64,000 bases of DNA from Nocardioides sp. zg-1228 (lineage in GTDB: Bacteria > Actinomycetota > Actinomycetes > Propionibacteriales > Nocardioidaceae), in contig NZ_CP070961.1 in assembly GCF_017086465.1 (NCBI RefSeq), forward strand, positions 2,604,001-2,668,000. The letters are read 5' to 3'. Below are positions 20,496-29,143 of the stretch, piece after piece (positions within the stretch are counted from its first letter, which is position 1; the number at the start of each line of letters is the position of its first letter). The notes below the pieces were generated by a model. It was not told the origin of the DNA. It saw only the letters and a list, made by a program, of their open reading frames with translations, and did no database searches. Position numbers and translations under genes: made by a program.

Positions 20496-20554
20496 TCGAG
20501 TCGTCCGGCCGACGTTCCGGCCGTCTCCTAGAGTCCCACCGCGCGGGGCACCGG

Positions 20555-21427
20555 TCAATGCGCCCGGGCGCTCCGGGCACGGGGCGGTCGCTGGCACCGC
20601 GGGCAGAAGAACGACGACCGGTTCATGAACGAGATCCGGCGGATCGGCGTGCCGCAGCGCCGGCACGGCTCGCCCTCGCGCCCGTAGGCGTCGAGGGAGC
20701 GGTCGAAGTAGCCGGACTCGCCGTTGACGTTGACGTAGAGGGCGTCGAAGGACGTGCCCCCCTGCGCCAGCGCCTCGCCCATCACCTCGCGCACGTGGCC
20801 GAGCAGGTCGCGCAGCACCGTGCCGGTGAGCCGGTCCCCCGGCCGCTCGCCGTGCAGGCGGGCGCGCCACAGGGCCTCGTCGGCGTAGATGTTGCCGACG
20901 CCGGAGACCAATCCCTGGTCGAGCAGCAGCCGCTTGATCGCGGACGTGCGACGGCGCGCGCGCCGGACGAACTCGTCGTCGTCGAACTCGGGGTCGATCG
21001 GGTCGCGGGCGATGTGCGCGATCTCGGTCGGCAGCTGCGCCCCGCCGGCCGAGACGACCAGCCCGCCGAACATCCGCTGGTCGACGAAGCGCATCTCGAG
21101 TGGCCGCCCGTCGGCGGCGGCGAGACGGAAGCGGACCCGCAGGTGGCGCTCGTCGAGCGCGCCCGGCTCGTGGAGGAGCATCTGCCCGCTCATGCCGAGG
21201 TGGCCCAGGAGCGCGTCGTCGTTGTCGAGCGCGAGCCAGAAGTACTTGCCGCGGCGGCGGACGGCCTCGATGCGCCGGCCCCGCAGGGCGGCGACGAACC
21301 CGGTCGACCCGCGGTGGTCACGACGGACGGGCCGCGGGTGGAGCACCTCGACGGCGTCGATGCGAGCCCCCACGACGTGGCGCTCGAGGCCGGCCCGGAC
21401 GACCTCGACCTCGGGGAGCTCGGGCAC
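20555..21427 (-). CDS. mutM: Formamidopyrimidine-DNA glycosylase (Fpg/MutM)
   Basis: 290-aa bifunctional glycosylase/AP lyase that removes 8-oxoguanine and ring-opened purines. The mature N terminus [14 protein letters not shown] provides the catalytic proline and glutamate. The helix-two-turn-helix region ([21 protein letters not shown]) and C-terminal zinc finger with [10 protein letters not shown] and CPRC are intact. GTG start at 21427, 3 nt after the rnc stop. The yceD-rpmF-rnc-mutM order is a conserved actinobacterial arrangement. Confidence 0.96.
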   Translation of the reverse strand: MPELPEVEVVRAGLERHVVGARIDAVEVLHPRPVRRDHRGSTGFVAALRGRRIEAVRRRGKYFWLALDNDDALLGHLGMSGQMLLHEPGALDERHLRVRFRLAAADGRPLEMRFVDQRMFGGLVVSAGGAQLPTEIAHIARDPIDPEFDDDEFVRRARRRTSAIKRLLLDQGLVSGVGNIYADEALWRARLHGERPGDRLTGTVLRDLLGHVREVMGEALAQGGTSFDALYVNVNGESGYFDRSLDAYGREGEPCRRCGTPIRRISFMNRSSFFCPRCQRPPRARSARAH

Positions 21428-21430
21428 GGC

Positions 21431-22195
21431 TCAGGCGTCGGCGCCGGCCGGCTCGGCCGTGCGGCCCGCGGGTTCGGCCGCCTTGATCTCGCGGTAGGCG
21501 GTCTCGGCGGCGCCCTGCTCGGCCTCCTTCTTGGAGCGGCCGGTGCCGTTGCCGAGGACCTGCTCGCCCACGCGTACGCGGGCCACGAAGGTCTTCATGT
21601 GGTCGGGGCCGTCGTCCTCGATGAGGTACTCGGGCACGCCGAGGCCCCGGTCGGCGGCGAGCTCCTGCAGGGAGGTCTTCCAGTCCAGGCCCGCGCCCAT
21701 CGACGCCGCGGCCTCCATGACCGGGTCGAAGAGCAGGTGGACGACCTTGGCGGCCTCGTCGATGCCACCGCTGAGGTGGATCGCGCCGATGACCGCCTCG
21801 ACGGTGTCGGAGAGGATGGAGGCCTTGTCGCGGCCGCCGGTGGTCTCCTCGCCGCGCCCCAGCTTGATGTGCTCGCCCAGCCCGATCTGGCGGGCGACGT
21901 CGGCCAGGGCGCGCGCGTTGACCACCGCGGCACGCAGCTTGGCCAGCCGGCCCTCCGAGAAGTCGGGGTGGGCGCGGTAGAGCGACTCGGTGACCACGAC
22001 CCCGAGGACGGAGTCACCGAGGAACTCCAGTCGCTCGTTGGTCGGGATCTGGCCGTTCTCGTAGGCGTACGAGCGGTGCGTCAGGGCACGCTGCAGCAGC
22101 TCGGGATCCAGGACCGGATCACCGAGCGCTGCGCGGAGCTCGTCGCTGGTCAGAGGACCTGGCGACGGTCGGCCCGGGCGCCGTACTGGCCGCAC
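21431..22195 (-). CDS. rnc: Ribonuclease III
   Basis: Double-strand-specific RNase that processes rRNA precursors. The signature [13 protein letters not shown] lies in the catalytic domain, followed by acidic [16 protein letters not shown] and a C-terminal dsRNA-binding domain ([14 protein letters not shown] to [19 protein letters not shown]). The start is uncertain. The first plausible codons are GTG at 22195, used here, which overlaps rpmF by 46 nt, or a rare CTG at 22153 whose CTGA overlaps the rpmF stop and gives [10 protein letters not shown], close to where family homology begins. Either way it is tightly coupled to rpmF. Confidence 0.93.
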   Translation of the reverse strand: MRPVRRPGRPSPGPLTSDELRAALGDPVLDPELLQRALTHRSYAYENGQIPTNERLEFLGDSVLGVVVTESLYRAHPDFSEGRLAKLRAAVVNARALADVARQIGLGEHIKLGRGEETTGGRDKASILSDTVEAVIGAIHLSGGIDEAAKVVHLLFDPVMEAAASMGAGLDWKTSLQELAADRGLGVPEYLIEDDGPDHMKTFVARVRVGEQVLGNGTGRSKKEAEQGAAETAYREIKAAEPAGRTAEPAGADA

Positions 22196-22335
22196 TGGCC
22201 GCACGCACGGTGCGGGAGGTGCTTGGCGCCGCAGGCGGGGTTGGCGCACGTGACGAGGGTCGGCGCGACGGCCTTCCACTGCGAACGGCGGTGACGCGTG
22301 TTGCTGCGCGACATCTTCCGCTTCGGAACAGCCAT
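22150..22335 (-). CDS. rpmF: 50S ribosomal protein L32
   Basis: 61-aa basic ribosomal protein. The N terminus [17 protein letters not shown] is diagnostic. Four cysteines (C30, C35, C45, C48) form a zinc ribbon, so this is the zinc-containing form. Preceded by the Shine-Dalgarno AGGAGA. It lies between yceD and rnc, the classical context. Confidence 0.97.
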   Translation of the reverse strand: MAVPKRKMSRSNTRHRRSQWKAVAPTLVTCANPACGAKHLPHRACGQCGQYGARADRRQVL

Positions 22336-22387
22336 GGTGGTCTCCTGTTGCTTGCGTTGCTCTGCCGGGGATTCCCGGCGAGATGGT

Positions 22388-23002
22388 TCAGTCCTGGGGG
22401 TCGTGCTGGGGGTCGTGCTCGCTGTCCTGCTCGGTCTGCGCCAGCTGCTGGAGCCCGGCCCAGCGGGGGTCGATCGGCGCGTCGTGCGTGTGGTCCGGGT
22501 CGTCCGCGAGCCGGGCACCGCACTCGGTGCACAACCCGGGGCAATCGTCCATGCACAGCGGCTGGAAGGGTAGTGCGAGCACCACCGCGTCCCGCAGCAG
22601 GGGCTCGAGGTCGAGCAGGTCGTCCTCGAGCCGGCTGGTCTCGTCGTCGAGGTCGCGGTCGTCGTGCTCCGCGGCCCTGTCGTGCTGGTCGGGGTAGACG
22701 TAGAGCTCCTGCAGCGTCACGTGGACCTCGTCCTCGATCGGCTCCAGGCAGCGTACGCACTCCCCCTCGAGCGCGGCCGTGGCCGTGCCCGTGAGCAGCA
22801 CGCCCTCCATGACCGCCTCGAGTCGCAGGTCGAGCTCGACCGGCGATCCCTCGGGGACACGGAGGACTTCGATGCCAAGCTGTGCCGGCGCCGCAACGGA
22901 GAGCTCGAGCTCACGCTGGGACCCCGGACGGCGCCCGAGCTCGCGTGTATCGAGCACGAGCGGCGACCTCGGGTCCAGGCTGCTCACGTCGAACTCCCAC
23001 AT
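22388..23002 (-). CDS. yceD: YceD/DUF177 family protein
   Basis: 204-aa DUF177 protein linked to 23S rRNA/50S maturation and almost always encoded next to rpmF. Features are the acidic middle and two Cys pairs, CVRC near residue 82 and CPGLC-ECG near residue 155, probably binding a metal. The C terminus is extended and rich in Asp/His/Gln ([10 protein letters not shown]), coming from a short direct repeat in the DNA. ATG start at 23002. First gene of yceD-rpmF-rnc-mutM, 52 nt before rpmF. Confidence 0.92.
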   Translation of the reverse strand: MWEFDVSSLDPRSPLVLDTRELGRRPGSQRELELSVAAPAQLGIEVLRVPEGSPVELDLRLEAVMEGVLLTGTATAALEGECVRCLEPIEDEVHVTLQELYVYPDQHDRAAEHDDRDLDDETSRLEDDLLDLEPLLRDAVVLALPFQPLCMDDCPGLCTECGARLADDPDHTHDAPIDPRWAGLQQLAQTEQDSEHDPQHDPQD

Positions 23003-23025
23003 CTGGACACCAACACAACCTCGGA

Positions 23026-23055
23026 ATCGTATCCGGCGCCCGGGCAGAGGGGCAA
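23026..23055 (-). promoter_or_regulatory. Candidate promoter of yceD-rpmF-rnc-mutM
   Basis: On the minus strand TTGCCC (23055-23050), an 18-nt spacer and TACGAT (23031-23026) resemble a housekeeping sigma-factor promoter, about 24 nt before the yceD ATG. The gap 23003-23100 has no gene. Confidence 0.5.
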
Positions 23056-23100
23056 AACGAGTGACACGCGACGAGTCTGGTGCGGCCCCGGACGAGGGTC

Positions 23101-23796
23101 TTACGGCCGGGGGCCGCCGCCCGCGTCGCCGGGGGCGACGAGGCCGGACTCGTAGGCGAGCACGACGACCTGGGTGCGGTCGCGCAGCCCGTGGCGCACG
23201 AGCACCTCGCTGAGGTAGCCCTTGACCGTCGACTCGGCCAGGTGCAGCCGCGCAGCCACCTCGGCGTTGGACAGCCCGCGCGCGACGAGGCGCACGACGT
23301 CGGCCTGGCGCGGCGTCAGGCCGAGCGAGGAGCCGTCGCCGACCGGAGGACGCGCGAGGTGCTGCTCGACGAGCCGGCGCGTGACGTCGGGGGCCAGCAG
23401 GGTGTCGCCGGCGTGGACGGCGCGTACGGCCGCCCAGAGCTGCTCGCGGCGCACGCTCTTGAGCAGGAAGCCGCTCGCACCCTCGCGCAGCGCCGCGGCC
23501 ACGACCGCGTCGTCGTGCACGGTGGTGAGCACCAGGACGCGGGAGGCCAGGCCCGCACCGACGATCCGCCGGGTCGCCCCGACCCCGTCGAGCCGCGGCA
23601 TCCGGACGTCCATCAGCACGACGTCGGGCAGCAACGCCTGCGCCGCGGCGACCGCCTCCTCACCGTCGGCGGCCGTGCCGACGACGTCGAGATCGGGTGC
23701 CGCGGCGACGATGGCCACCAGCCCGTCGCGCACGAGCGTCTCGTCCTCGGCGACGACCACCCGCAGCGGCGCGGGGGGCGGCGCGGGCGCGCTCAC
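23101..23796 (-). CDS. NarL/LuxR-family response regulator
   Basis: 231-aa two-component regulator. The receiver domain has acidic residues in VVVAEDETLVRDGL and phosphoacceptor Asp63 in VVLMDVRMP. The C-terminal LuxR helix-turn-helix is LTPRQADVVRLVARGLSNAEV. The GTG start at 23796 overlaps the kinase stop (GTGA), so the pair is co-translated. The likely target is the divergent membrane-protein gene at 25104 and/or its own operon, since paired direct repeats lie between them. The signal is unknown. Confidence 0.93.
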   Translation of the reverse strand: MSAPAPPPAPLRVVVAEDETLVRDGLVAIVAAAPDLDVVGTAADGEEAVAAAQALLPDVVLMDVRMPRLDGVGATRRIVGAGLASRVLVLTTVHDDAVVAAALREGASGFLLKSVRREQLWAAVRAVHAGDTLLAPDVTRRLVEQHLARPPVGDGSSLGLTPRQADVVRLVARGLSNAEVAARLHLAESTVKGYLSEVLVRHGLRDRTQVVVLAYESGLVAPGDAGGGPRP

Positions 23797-24953
23797 CGGG
23801 CCCCGTCCCGCTCGGGCGCGGTGGCCCGACGCTCGCGCGCGAGAGGCAGCCGCGCCTCGACCACGAACCCGCCCTCGCGCGGACCGGCAGCCAGCTCGCC
23901 GCCGAGCGCCTCCACGCGCTCGCGGAGGCCGGCCAGGCCGCGCCCGCTCCCGCCGTACGACGACGCGTGCCGCCGGCCGGTGCTGTCGACCACGACCCGC
24001 AGCTCCTCGGCGACGACGTCGATGCGCACCTCGGCCAGCTCGCCGCTGGAGTGCCTCAGGGCGTTGGTGAGGCCCTCCTGCACCACGCGGTGCACGCAGC
24101 GCCCGACGTCGGGCGGCAGCACCGGGAGCGGCGCGAGGTCGGTGCGCACCGCGAGCCCGGCGGCCCGCACGCCGGCCGCGAGCGCCTCCAGCGAGCCGGG
24201 GCCCAGGTCGTCCGGCGCGGCGCCGGTCTCGTCCTCGGTGGACAGCAGCCCCAGCAGGCGGTGCAGCTCCTCGAGCGCCTCGCGGCTGACGTCACCGATG
24301 GCCAGCAGCGACCTCCGGGCCGCCGCGGGATCGCCCTCGGCGACGGTCGCCCCCGCCTCGGCCTGCACTGCGATGAGCGTCACGGCGTGCGCCACCACGT
24401 CGTGCAGCTCGCGGGCGATCCGCGCGCGCTCGCGCTGGACCGCTGCGGCAGTGGCCTCGCGCTGCTCGCGCTCGAGCTCGTCGATGCGGCGTTGTCGTCG
24501 CCCCACGGCCAGGCCGAGCGCCGCCGGCACGGCGAGGAAGAGCATGAGGGTGGGCAGGATGTTGACCGGCGAGTCGGACGGGTCCAGCGCGATGGCCATC
24601 GCCAGGGCCATCGCGAGGAGCACCCCGCCGACGACGCCGTCACGACGCGTCGCGTAGGCCGCGAGCGAGTACGACGCCACCACGGTGGCGAGCAGGACGC
24701 CCACCTCGTCGGGCGACTCGAGCGCCACCGACTCGACCGCGAGACCGACCGAGACCGCCGTCGCCGTGCCCAGCGGGTGGCGGCGCCGGAACGCGAGCGC
24801 GCCGCACGTCGCCACGGCCAGCGCGGCGCGGGCCGGCGCGTGGTCGGCCTGCGACACCAGCAGGGTCTCGACGGCCGCACCCAGGGCGAGCAGCGCCGCG
24901 AGCGCGACGTCGCCACCGCTCGTGTGTCGCCCCGGGCACCTCACCACAGGCAC
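23793..24953 (-). CDS. Sensor histidine kinase, HisKA_3 type
   Basis: 386-aa membrane kinase partner of the following response regulator. About five N-terminal hydrophobic helices in the first 165 residues carry no obvious extracellular sensor domain. The phospho-accepting His lies in ARELHDVVAHAVTLI. The N box (VVQEGLTNALRHS) and G box (GRGLAGLRERVEALGG) of the ATPase domain are intact. GTG start at 24953; nearby in-frame GTG codons make the exact start uncertain by a few residues. Topology suggests sensing within the membrane, as in DesK/LiaS-like kinases. Confidence 0.92.
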   Translation of the reverse strand: MPVVRCPGRHTSGGDVALAALLALGAAVETLLVSQADHAPARAALAVATCGALAFRRRHPLGTATAVSVGLAVESVALESPDEVGVLLATVVASYSLAAYATRRDGVVGGVLLAMALAMAIALDPSDSPVNILPTLMLFLAVPAALGLAVGRRQRRIDELEREQREATAAAVQRERARIARELHDVVAHAVTLIAVQAEAGATVAEGDPAAARRSLLAIGDVSREALEELHRLLGLLSTEDETGAAPDDLGPGSLEALAAGVRAAGLAVRTDLAPLPVLPPDVGRCVHRVVQEGLTNALRHSSGELAEVRIDVVAEELRVVVDSTGRRHASSYGGSGRGLAGLRERVEALGGELAAGPREGGFVVEARLPLARERRATAPERDGAR

Positions 24954-24990
24954 GACGCTACTGCCGCGACGAGGCGTCCGGCCCCGTCCA

Positions 24991-25021
24991 CAGGAGGGTG
25001 CGGACCCGCCCGCAGGAGGGT
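24991..25021. promoter_or_regulatory. Pair of direct repeats, possible response-regulator site
   Basis: CAGGAGGGT occurs at 24991-24999 and 25013-25021, 22 bp apart, about two helical turns. It lies between the kinase gene and the divergent membrane protein. A TAGCGT box at 25066-25071 is a possible -10 for the latter. Confidence 0.4.
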
Positions 25022-25103
25022 CGGGTCGGTCGTCGCGAGGGTGCCGAGGGCCACGCGGCCGTTCCTAGCGTCGGAGCCCCACGCACCCGACCAGGAGGAA
25101 GCC

Positions 25104-25772
25104 ATGTCCACCACCACCCTCGCCACGCACGACGCGCCCGCTCCCCCGCGGCCCGACGCCCCCTCACGATCGTGGTGGCTGCTGCTCAGCGGCTTCCTGC
25201 TGGTCGCCGTCAGCGAGGTCGTCGCGCCGCACCAGGCGATGTCGGCCGCGGACGACCCGCAGGCACGGGCCGCGTTCGTGGTCGCGCACGAGGGGCCGTT
25301 GCTCGTCAGCTACGTGATGTCGTTCCTCGCGGCGCCGGTGATCGGCGCCCTCTTCGTCCGGCTCGGCTGCCTGCCCGACGGCCGCGGGCGGGTGGTCGGC
25401 AGGATCGCGGCGGGCCTCGGGCTCCTCGGGACGGCCGGCCTGGCCGGGCTGCGGACCGCGGAGCTGATCGCGCGCGACCTCTACCTCGTCGACCCCGGTA
25501 CGGCACCGGTGATGGAACGCATCGGCGAGTCCGGCGCCGCGGGTGGCGTCACGTTCCTGGCCCTGATCCCGGGCTTGATGCTCGGCCTGCTGCTGCTGGC
25601 ATGCGCCGGCGCGCGGGCGGGCTGGGTCGGGTGGTGGGTCGTGCTGCCGGCACTCGCCGCCGTGGTCTGCGACTTCCTGCCCTTCGCGTGGAAGACCGTG
25701 GCGTTCGGCGTGCTCGCCTCGATCACCTGCGGCGTGCTGATCGCCGGCGCGGCGCGACGCGCACGGTCGTGA
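25104..25772 (+). CDS. Polytopic membrane protein, unknown function
   Basis: 222-aa protein with about six predicted transmembrane helices (for example SWWLLLSGFLLVAVSEVVAP and FLALIPGLMLGLLLLACAGA) after a 20-residue Pro/Ala-rich N terminus. ATG at 25104 is set by AGGAGGAA. No enzyme motif was recognised. It is transcribed divergently from the two-component system with 150 nt between, a layout common for a sensor-regulated stress or export protein. It resembles DUF4386-like multi-helix proteins, but this is a weak impression. Confidence 0.75.
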   Translation: MSTTTLATHDAPAPPRPDAPSRSWWLLLSGFLLVAVSEVVAPHQAMSAADDPQARAAFVVAHEGPLLVSYVMSFLAAPVIGALFVRLGCLPDGRGRVVGRIAAGLGLLGTAGLAGLRTAELIARDLYLVDPGTAPVMERIGESGAAGGVTFLALIPGLMLGLLLLACAGARAGWVGWWVVLPALAAVVCDFLPFAWKTVAFGVLASITCGVLIAGAARRARS

Positions 25773-25777
25773 GACCG

Positions 25778-25791
25778 GCGCCGGCCGGCGC
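25778..25791. terminator. Short GC palindrome between convergent genes
   Basis: GCGCCGGCCGGCGC is a perfect 14-bp dyad between the stops of the membrane-protein gene and coaD. It may help bidirectional termination, although no T-tract follows. Confidence 0.35.
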
Positions 25792-25798
25792 GCGGGGG

Positions 25799-26287
25799 CT
25801 AGGCCTGCGCGCGCTCGGCGAGGCGGGCGAGGAGGCGAGCGTGCACGGCGTCGGGCACGAAGCCGCGCACGTCGCCGCCGAGCGCCGCGACCTCCTTGAT
25901 CAGGCTGGAGGAGACGAACGCGTTGCCGACCGCACCGGGCAGGAAGACCGTCTCCACCGCGGTGAGGTGGGAGTTCATCTGGGCCATCGGCAGCTCGTAC
26001 TCGTAGTCACCGGCCCCGCGCAGGCCCTTGACGATGGCGACCGCCTCGATCTCGCGGCAGAAGTCGACGATGAGGCCGTCGAACCCGGCGACGCGCACGT
26101 TGGCGATGCCGGCGGTGGCCTCCTCGAGCATCGCGATGCGCTCGTCGGGGGTGAAGAGCCGGTTCTTGCTCATGTTGGTGCCGACGGCGACGACGACCTC
26201 GTCGAAGAGGGTGGCGGCGCGCCCGACGATGTCGAGGTGGCCGTTGGTCACCGGGTCGAAGGACCCGGGGCAGACAGCGCGACGCAC
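25799..26287 (-). CDS. coaD: Phosphopantetheine adenylyltransferase
   Basis: 162-aa enzyme of coenzyme A synthesis that adenylates 4'-phosphopantetheine to dephospho-CoA. The nucleotidyltransferase motif CPGSFDPVTNGHLDIV with TNGH and the C-terminal SSSLIKEVAALGGDV are intact. GTG start at 26287. It follows rsmD by 52 nt in the common recG-rsmD-coaD order. Confidence 0.97.
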   Translation of the reverse strand: MRRAVCPGSFDPVTNGHLDIVGRAATLFDEVVVAVGTNMSKNRLFTPDERIAMLEEATAGIANVRVAGFDGLIVDFCREIEAVAIVKGLRGAGDYEYELPMAQMNSHLTAVETVFLPGAVGNAFVSSSLIKEVAALGGDVRGFVPDAVHARLLARLAERAQA

Positions 26288-26339
26288 GGGCGTCCTTCCT
26301 TCGCAGGGACGGCTCTGCTCCCGCGGGTGGTCGGCGGGC

Positions 26340-26909
26340 TCAGGGGGCCACGGTGGCGTGACCGTACCAAAGGGCGGTCTCGCCGTAGCGGCGCGTGCGG
26401 TCCTCCTCGATGCCCGGCGGCCAGGTCAGCACCGTGCGCTTCGCGGCCCGCTCGACCACCACCAGGGCGCCCGGCACGAGCCAGCCCTGCGCGACCAGCG
26501 CGACCAGGTCGGCGTCGACCGCGGCGTCGGGGGTCGGGTAGGGCGGGTCGGAGAACACCACGTCGTAGGGCGCCGCGGGGGGCGAGGCGAGGAACGCCGC
26601 GACCGATGCCGCCACCACCCGGGCGCGCGAGAAGCCGAGGGTGGCCGCGTTGCGGGAGATCAGGGCGGCCGTGCGGCGGTCCTGCTCGACCATGGTCACC
26701 ACGCCCGCGCCCCGCGACCACGCCTCGAGGCCCACGGCGCCGGAGCCGGCGTACAGGTCGAGGAACCGCAGCCCGTCGAGCGACCCGGTGCGCGACTCGA
26801 TCGCCGAGAACAGGGCCTCGCGCACCCGGTCACTCGTCGGACGGGTCGTCTGGCCGCGAGGCGTCTCCAGCCGTCGACCTCCGGCCGTTCCCCCGATGAT
26901 GCGAGTCAT
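26340..26909 (-). CDS. rsmD: 16S rRNA (guanine-966-N2)-methyltransferase RsmD
   Basis: 189-aa rRNA methyltransferase acting on the 30S subunit. The N terminus RIIGGTAGGRRLETPRG, SAM-binding FLDLYAGSGAVGLEAWSRGA and catalytic SDPPYP are all diagnostic. ATG at 26909, 10 nt after the recG stop. An in-frame upstream ATG lies inside recG and was not used. Confidence 0.95.
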   Translation of the reverse strand: MTRIIGGTAGGRRLETPRGQTTRPTSDRVREALFSAIESRTGSLDGLRFLDLYAGSGAVGLEAWSRGAGVVTMVEQDRRTAALISRNAATLGFSRARVVAASVAAFLASPPAAPYDVVFSDPPYPTPDAAVDADLVALVAQGWLVPGALVVVERAAKRTVLTWPPGIEEDRTRRYGETALWYGHATVAP

Positions 26910-26919
26910 GTCCCCGTGC

Positions 26920-29127
26920 TCAGCCCTTCTCCATGAATCCCGACACCGCCGAGCGCTCGACCTCGGCAACCGCGGCGGCCAGGTCGGGCGCCTGCCCGAG
27001 CGCGAAGTCCTCGGAGAGTAGCGCCTCCGCGGCCTCGCGGGCCCGGACGATCGTCTTCTCGTCGCGGAGTACCCGAAGTGTGACGAGGCTGGAGTGGAAG
27101 CCCGACTGGTTGGCGCCGAGCACGTCGCCCTCGCGCCGCTGCTCGAGGTCGACGCGGCTCAGCTCGAAGCCGTCCGTGGTCGAGGCGACGGCGTCGAGGC
27201 GCTCGCGCGCCGGGCTGCCGGCGTCGGCGTGCGAGACGAGCAGGCACAGCCCGGGCAGGCCGCCACGACCTACCCGGCCGCGCAGCTGGTGGAGCTGGGA
27301 GACGCCGAACCGGTCGGCGTCGAGGAGCACCATCGTGGTGGCGTTGTGGACGTCGACGCCGACCTCGATGACCGTCGTGGACACCAGGACGTCGATCTCC
27401 CCGGCGGCGAAGGCGCGCATCGTGCGGTCCTTGTCGTCGGGCGCCATCCGCCCGTGCAGGACGGCGGTGCGGAGCCCGGCGAGGGCGCCGGCCGCCAGCT
27501 CGGCGTGGACCTCCTCGACCGCCGCGAGCGACCGCTTGGGCGCGATCTCGGCCCCCTCGTCGTCGAAGTCGAGCTGGTCGGTCTCGCCCTCCTCCCCCGC
27601 GTCGCCGGAGATGCGGGGGCACACCACGTACGCCTGGTGCCCCTGCTCGACCTCCTCACGCACCCGCTGCCACACCCGCTCGATCCAGGTGGGCTGCTCG
27701 GCCAGCGGCACGACGTTGGTCTGGATCGGCGCGCGGCCCGCGGGCAGCTCGGCGAGGACGGAGGTCTCGAGGTCGCCGAAGACCGTCATCGCGACCGTGC
27801 GCGGGATCGGCGTCGCCGTCATCACGAGCACGTGCGGAGGCGAGCCGGCCTTGTCGGTCAGCGCCGCGCGCTGCTCCACGCCGAAGCGGTGCTGCTCGTC
27901 GACCACCACGAGGCCGAGGTCGGCGAACTCCACCCGGTCCTCGAGCAGCGCGTGGGTGCCGATGACGATGCCGGCCTCGCCGGTCACGATCCGCAGCATC
28001 GCCTCCTGGCGGGCCGCCTTGCCCATCGAGCCGGTGAGCAGCACGACCTGGGTGGCGCGCGGGTCGCCGCCGAGCATGCCGCCCTGGGCGAGGTCGCCGA
28101 GCATGGCGGAGACGGAGCGGTGGTGCTGCTGGGCCAGGACCTCGGTCGGGGCGAGGAGGGCGGCCTGTCCCCCGGCGTCGACCACCTGGAGCATCGCGCG
28201 CAGGGCGACCAGGGTCTTGCCCGAGCCCACCTCGCCCTGGAGCAGGCGGTTCATCGGGTGGTCGCGGCCGAGCTCCTCGGCGACGAGGTCGCCGATCTCG
28301 CGCTGACCGCCGGTGAGCTCGAACGGCAGCCGCTCGTCGAAGGCGGCCAGCAACCCGTCGTCGCGGCGCACGCGGGCCCGCGCGCCCTGGGCCCGGTGGG
28401 CCGCGCGCCGGCGGGCGAGGACGAGCTGGAGCACCAGCGCCTCCTCGAAGCGGAACCGCTTCTGCGCGGCGCCGACCTGCGTCCAGTCGTCCGGGGCGTG
28501 GATCCAGCGCAGCGCCTGCATCACGTCGAGCACGCCGAAGCGCTCGCGCAGCTCGGGAGTCAGCACGTCCGGGACGTCGGTGACGAGGTCGAGCGCCGTC
28601 GCCACGACCTTCTGGATGTCCCAGGTGTAGAGCTTGGCGGTCAGCGGATAGACCGGCATCAGCTTGCTCAACCGCGGGGCGTCCGGGCCGTCGAGCGCGA
28701 ACCCGTGGGGCTGCTCGAGCTGCCAGCTGCCGCGGAACTGCTTGGCCCTGCCGGTGAAGACGGCCCGCGCCCCGGGGCGGAACTCGGCCTCGTGGCGCTC
28801 GACCATGGTGGCGTAAGGGCTGAACAGGGTGACGGAGAAGTCGGGGCCGTCGGTCCGCAGCCGCACCGTCGTCCGGAACTGGCGGCGGTTGCCGCTGAAG
28901 AAGGACGCACTCTCGCACGAGCGCACCTCCCCCACGATCGTGAGCTGGTCGCCGGCGACGGGCGTGGCGACCTCCGAGAGCTCGGTGGCCGCCACGTAGC
29001 GGCGCGGGAAGTGGCGCAGCAGGTCGCCGACCGTCGCGAGCCCGAGGCCCTCCTCGGCCAGCTTGCGCTTCTTGTGGTGGTTGCCGAACACCGCCCCGAT
29101 GGGGCTGTCCGGGGTGATCGCGACCAT
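26920..29127 (-). CDS. recG: ATP-dependent DNA helicase RecG
   Basis: 735-aa branch-migration helicase that remodels stalled replication forks. The N-terminal wedge/OB region includes a YPLTAKLYTWDIQKVV segment. Helicase motifs are GEVGSGKTLVALRAM (I), DEQHRFGVEQR (II), MTATPIPRT (III) and GRVGRGG (VI). Ends in a short tail EVERSAVSGFMEKG. Length is typical. ATG at 29127. Followed closely by rsmD. Confidence 0.96.
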   Translation of the reverse strand: MVAITPDSPIGAVFGNHHKKRKLAEEGLGLATVGDLLRHFPRRYVAATELSEVATPVAGDQLTIVGEVRSCESASFFSGNRRQFRTTVRLRTDGPDFSVTLFSPYATMVERHEAEFRPGARAVFTGRAKQFRGSWQLEQPHGFALDGPDAPRLSKLMPVYPLTAKLYTWDIQKVVATALDLVTDVPDVLTPELRERFGVLDVMQALRWIHAPDDWTQVGAAQKRFRFEEALVLQLVLARRRAAHRAQGARARVRRDDGLLAAFDERLPFELTGGQREIGDLVAEELGRDHPMNRLLQGEVGSGKTLVALRAMLQVVDAGGQAALLAPTEVLAQQHHRSVSAMLGDLAQGGMLGGDPRATQVVLLTGSMGKAARQEAMLRIVTGEAGIVIGTHALLEDRVEFADLGLVVVDEQHRFGVEQRAALTDKAGSPPHVLVMTATPIPRTVAMTVFGDLETSVLAELPAGRAPIQTNVVPLAEQPTWIERVWQRVREEVEQGHQAYVVCPRISGDAGEEGETDQLDFDDEGAEIAPKRSLAAVEEVHAELAAGALAGLRTAVLHGRMAPDDKDRTMRAFAAGEIDVLVSTTVIEVGVDVHNATTMVLLDADRFGVSQLHQLRGRVGRGGLPGLCLLVSHADAGSPARERLDAVASTTDGFELSRVDLEQRREGDVLGANQSGFHSSLVTLRVLRDEKTIVRAREAAEALLSEDFALGQAPDLAAAVAEVERSAVSGFMEKG

Positions 29128-29143
29128 GCGTGAATCCTGCCGC

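Noticed and set aside
19022..22294. 1090-codon open frame on the + strand across the MFS gene, mutM and rnc
   Set aside because: Antisense to three well-recognised genes, with shadow-like composition.
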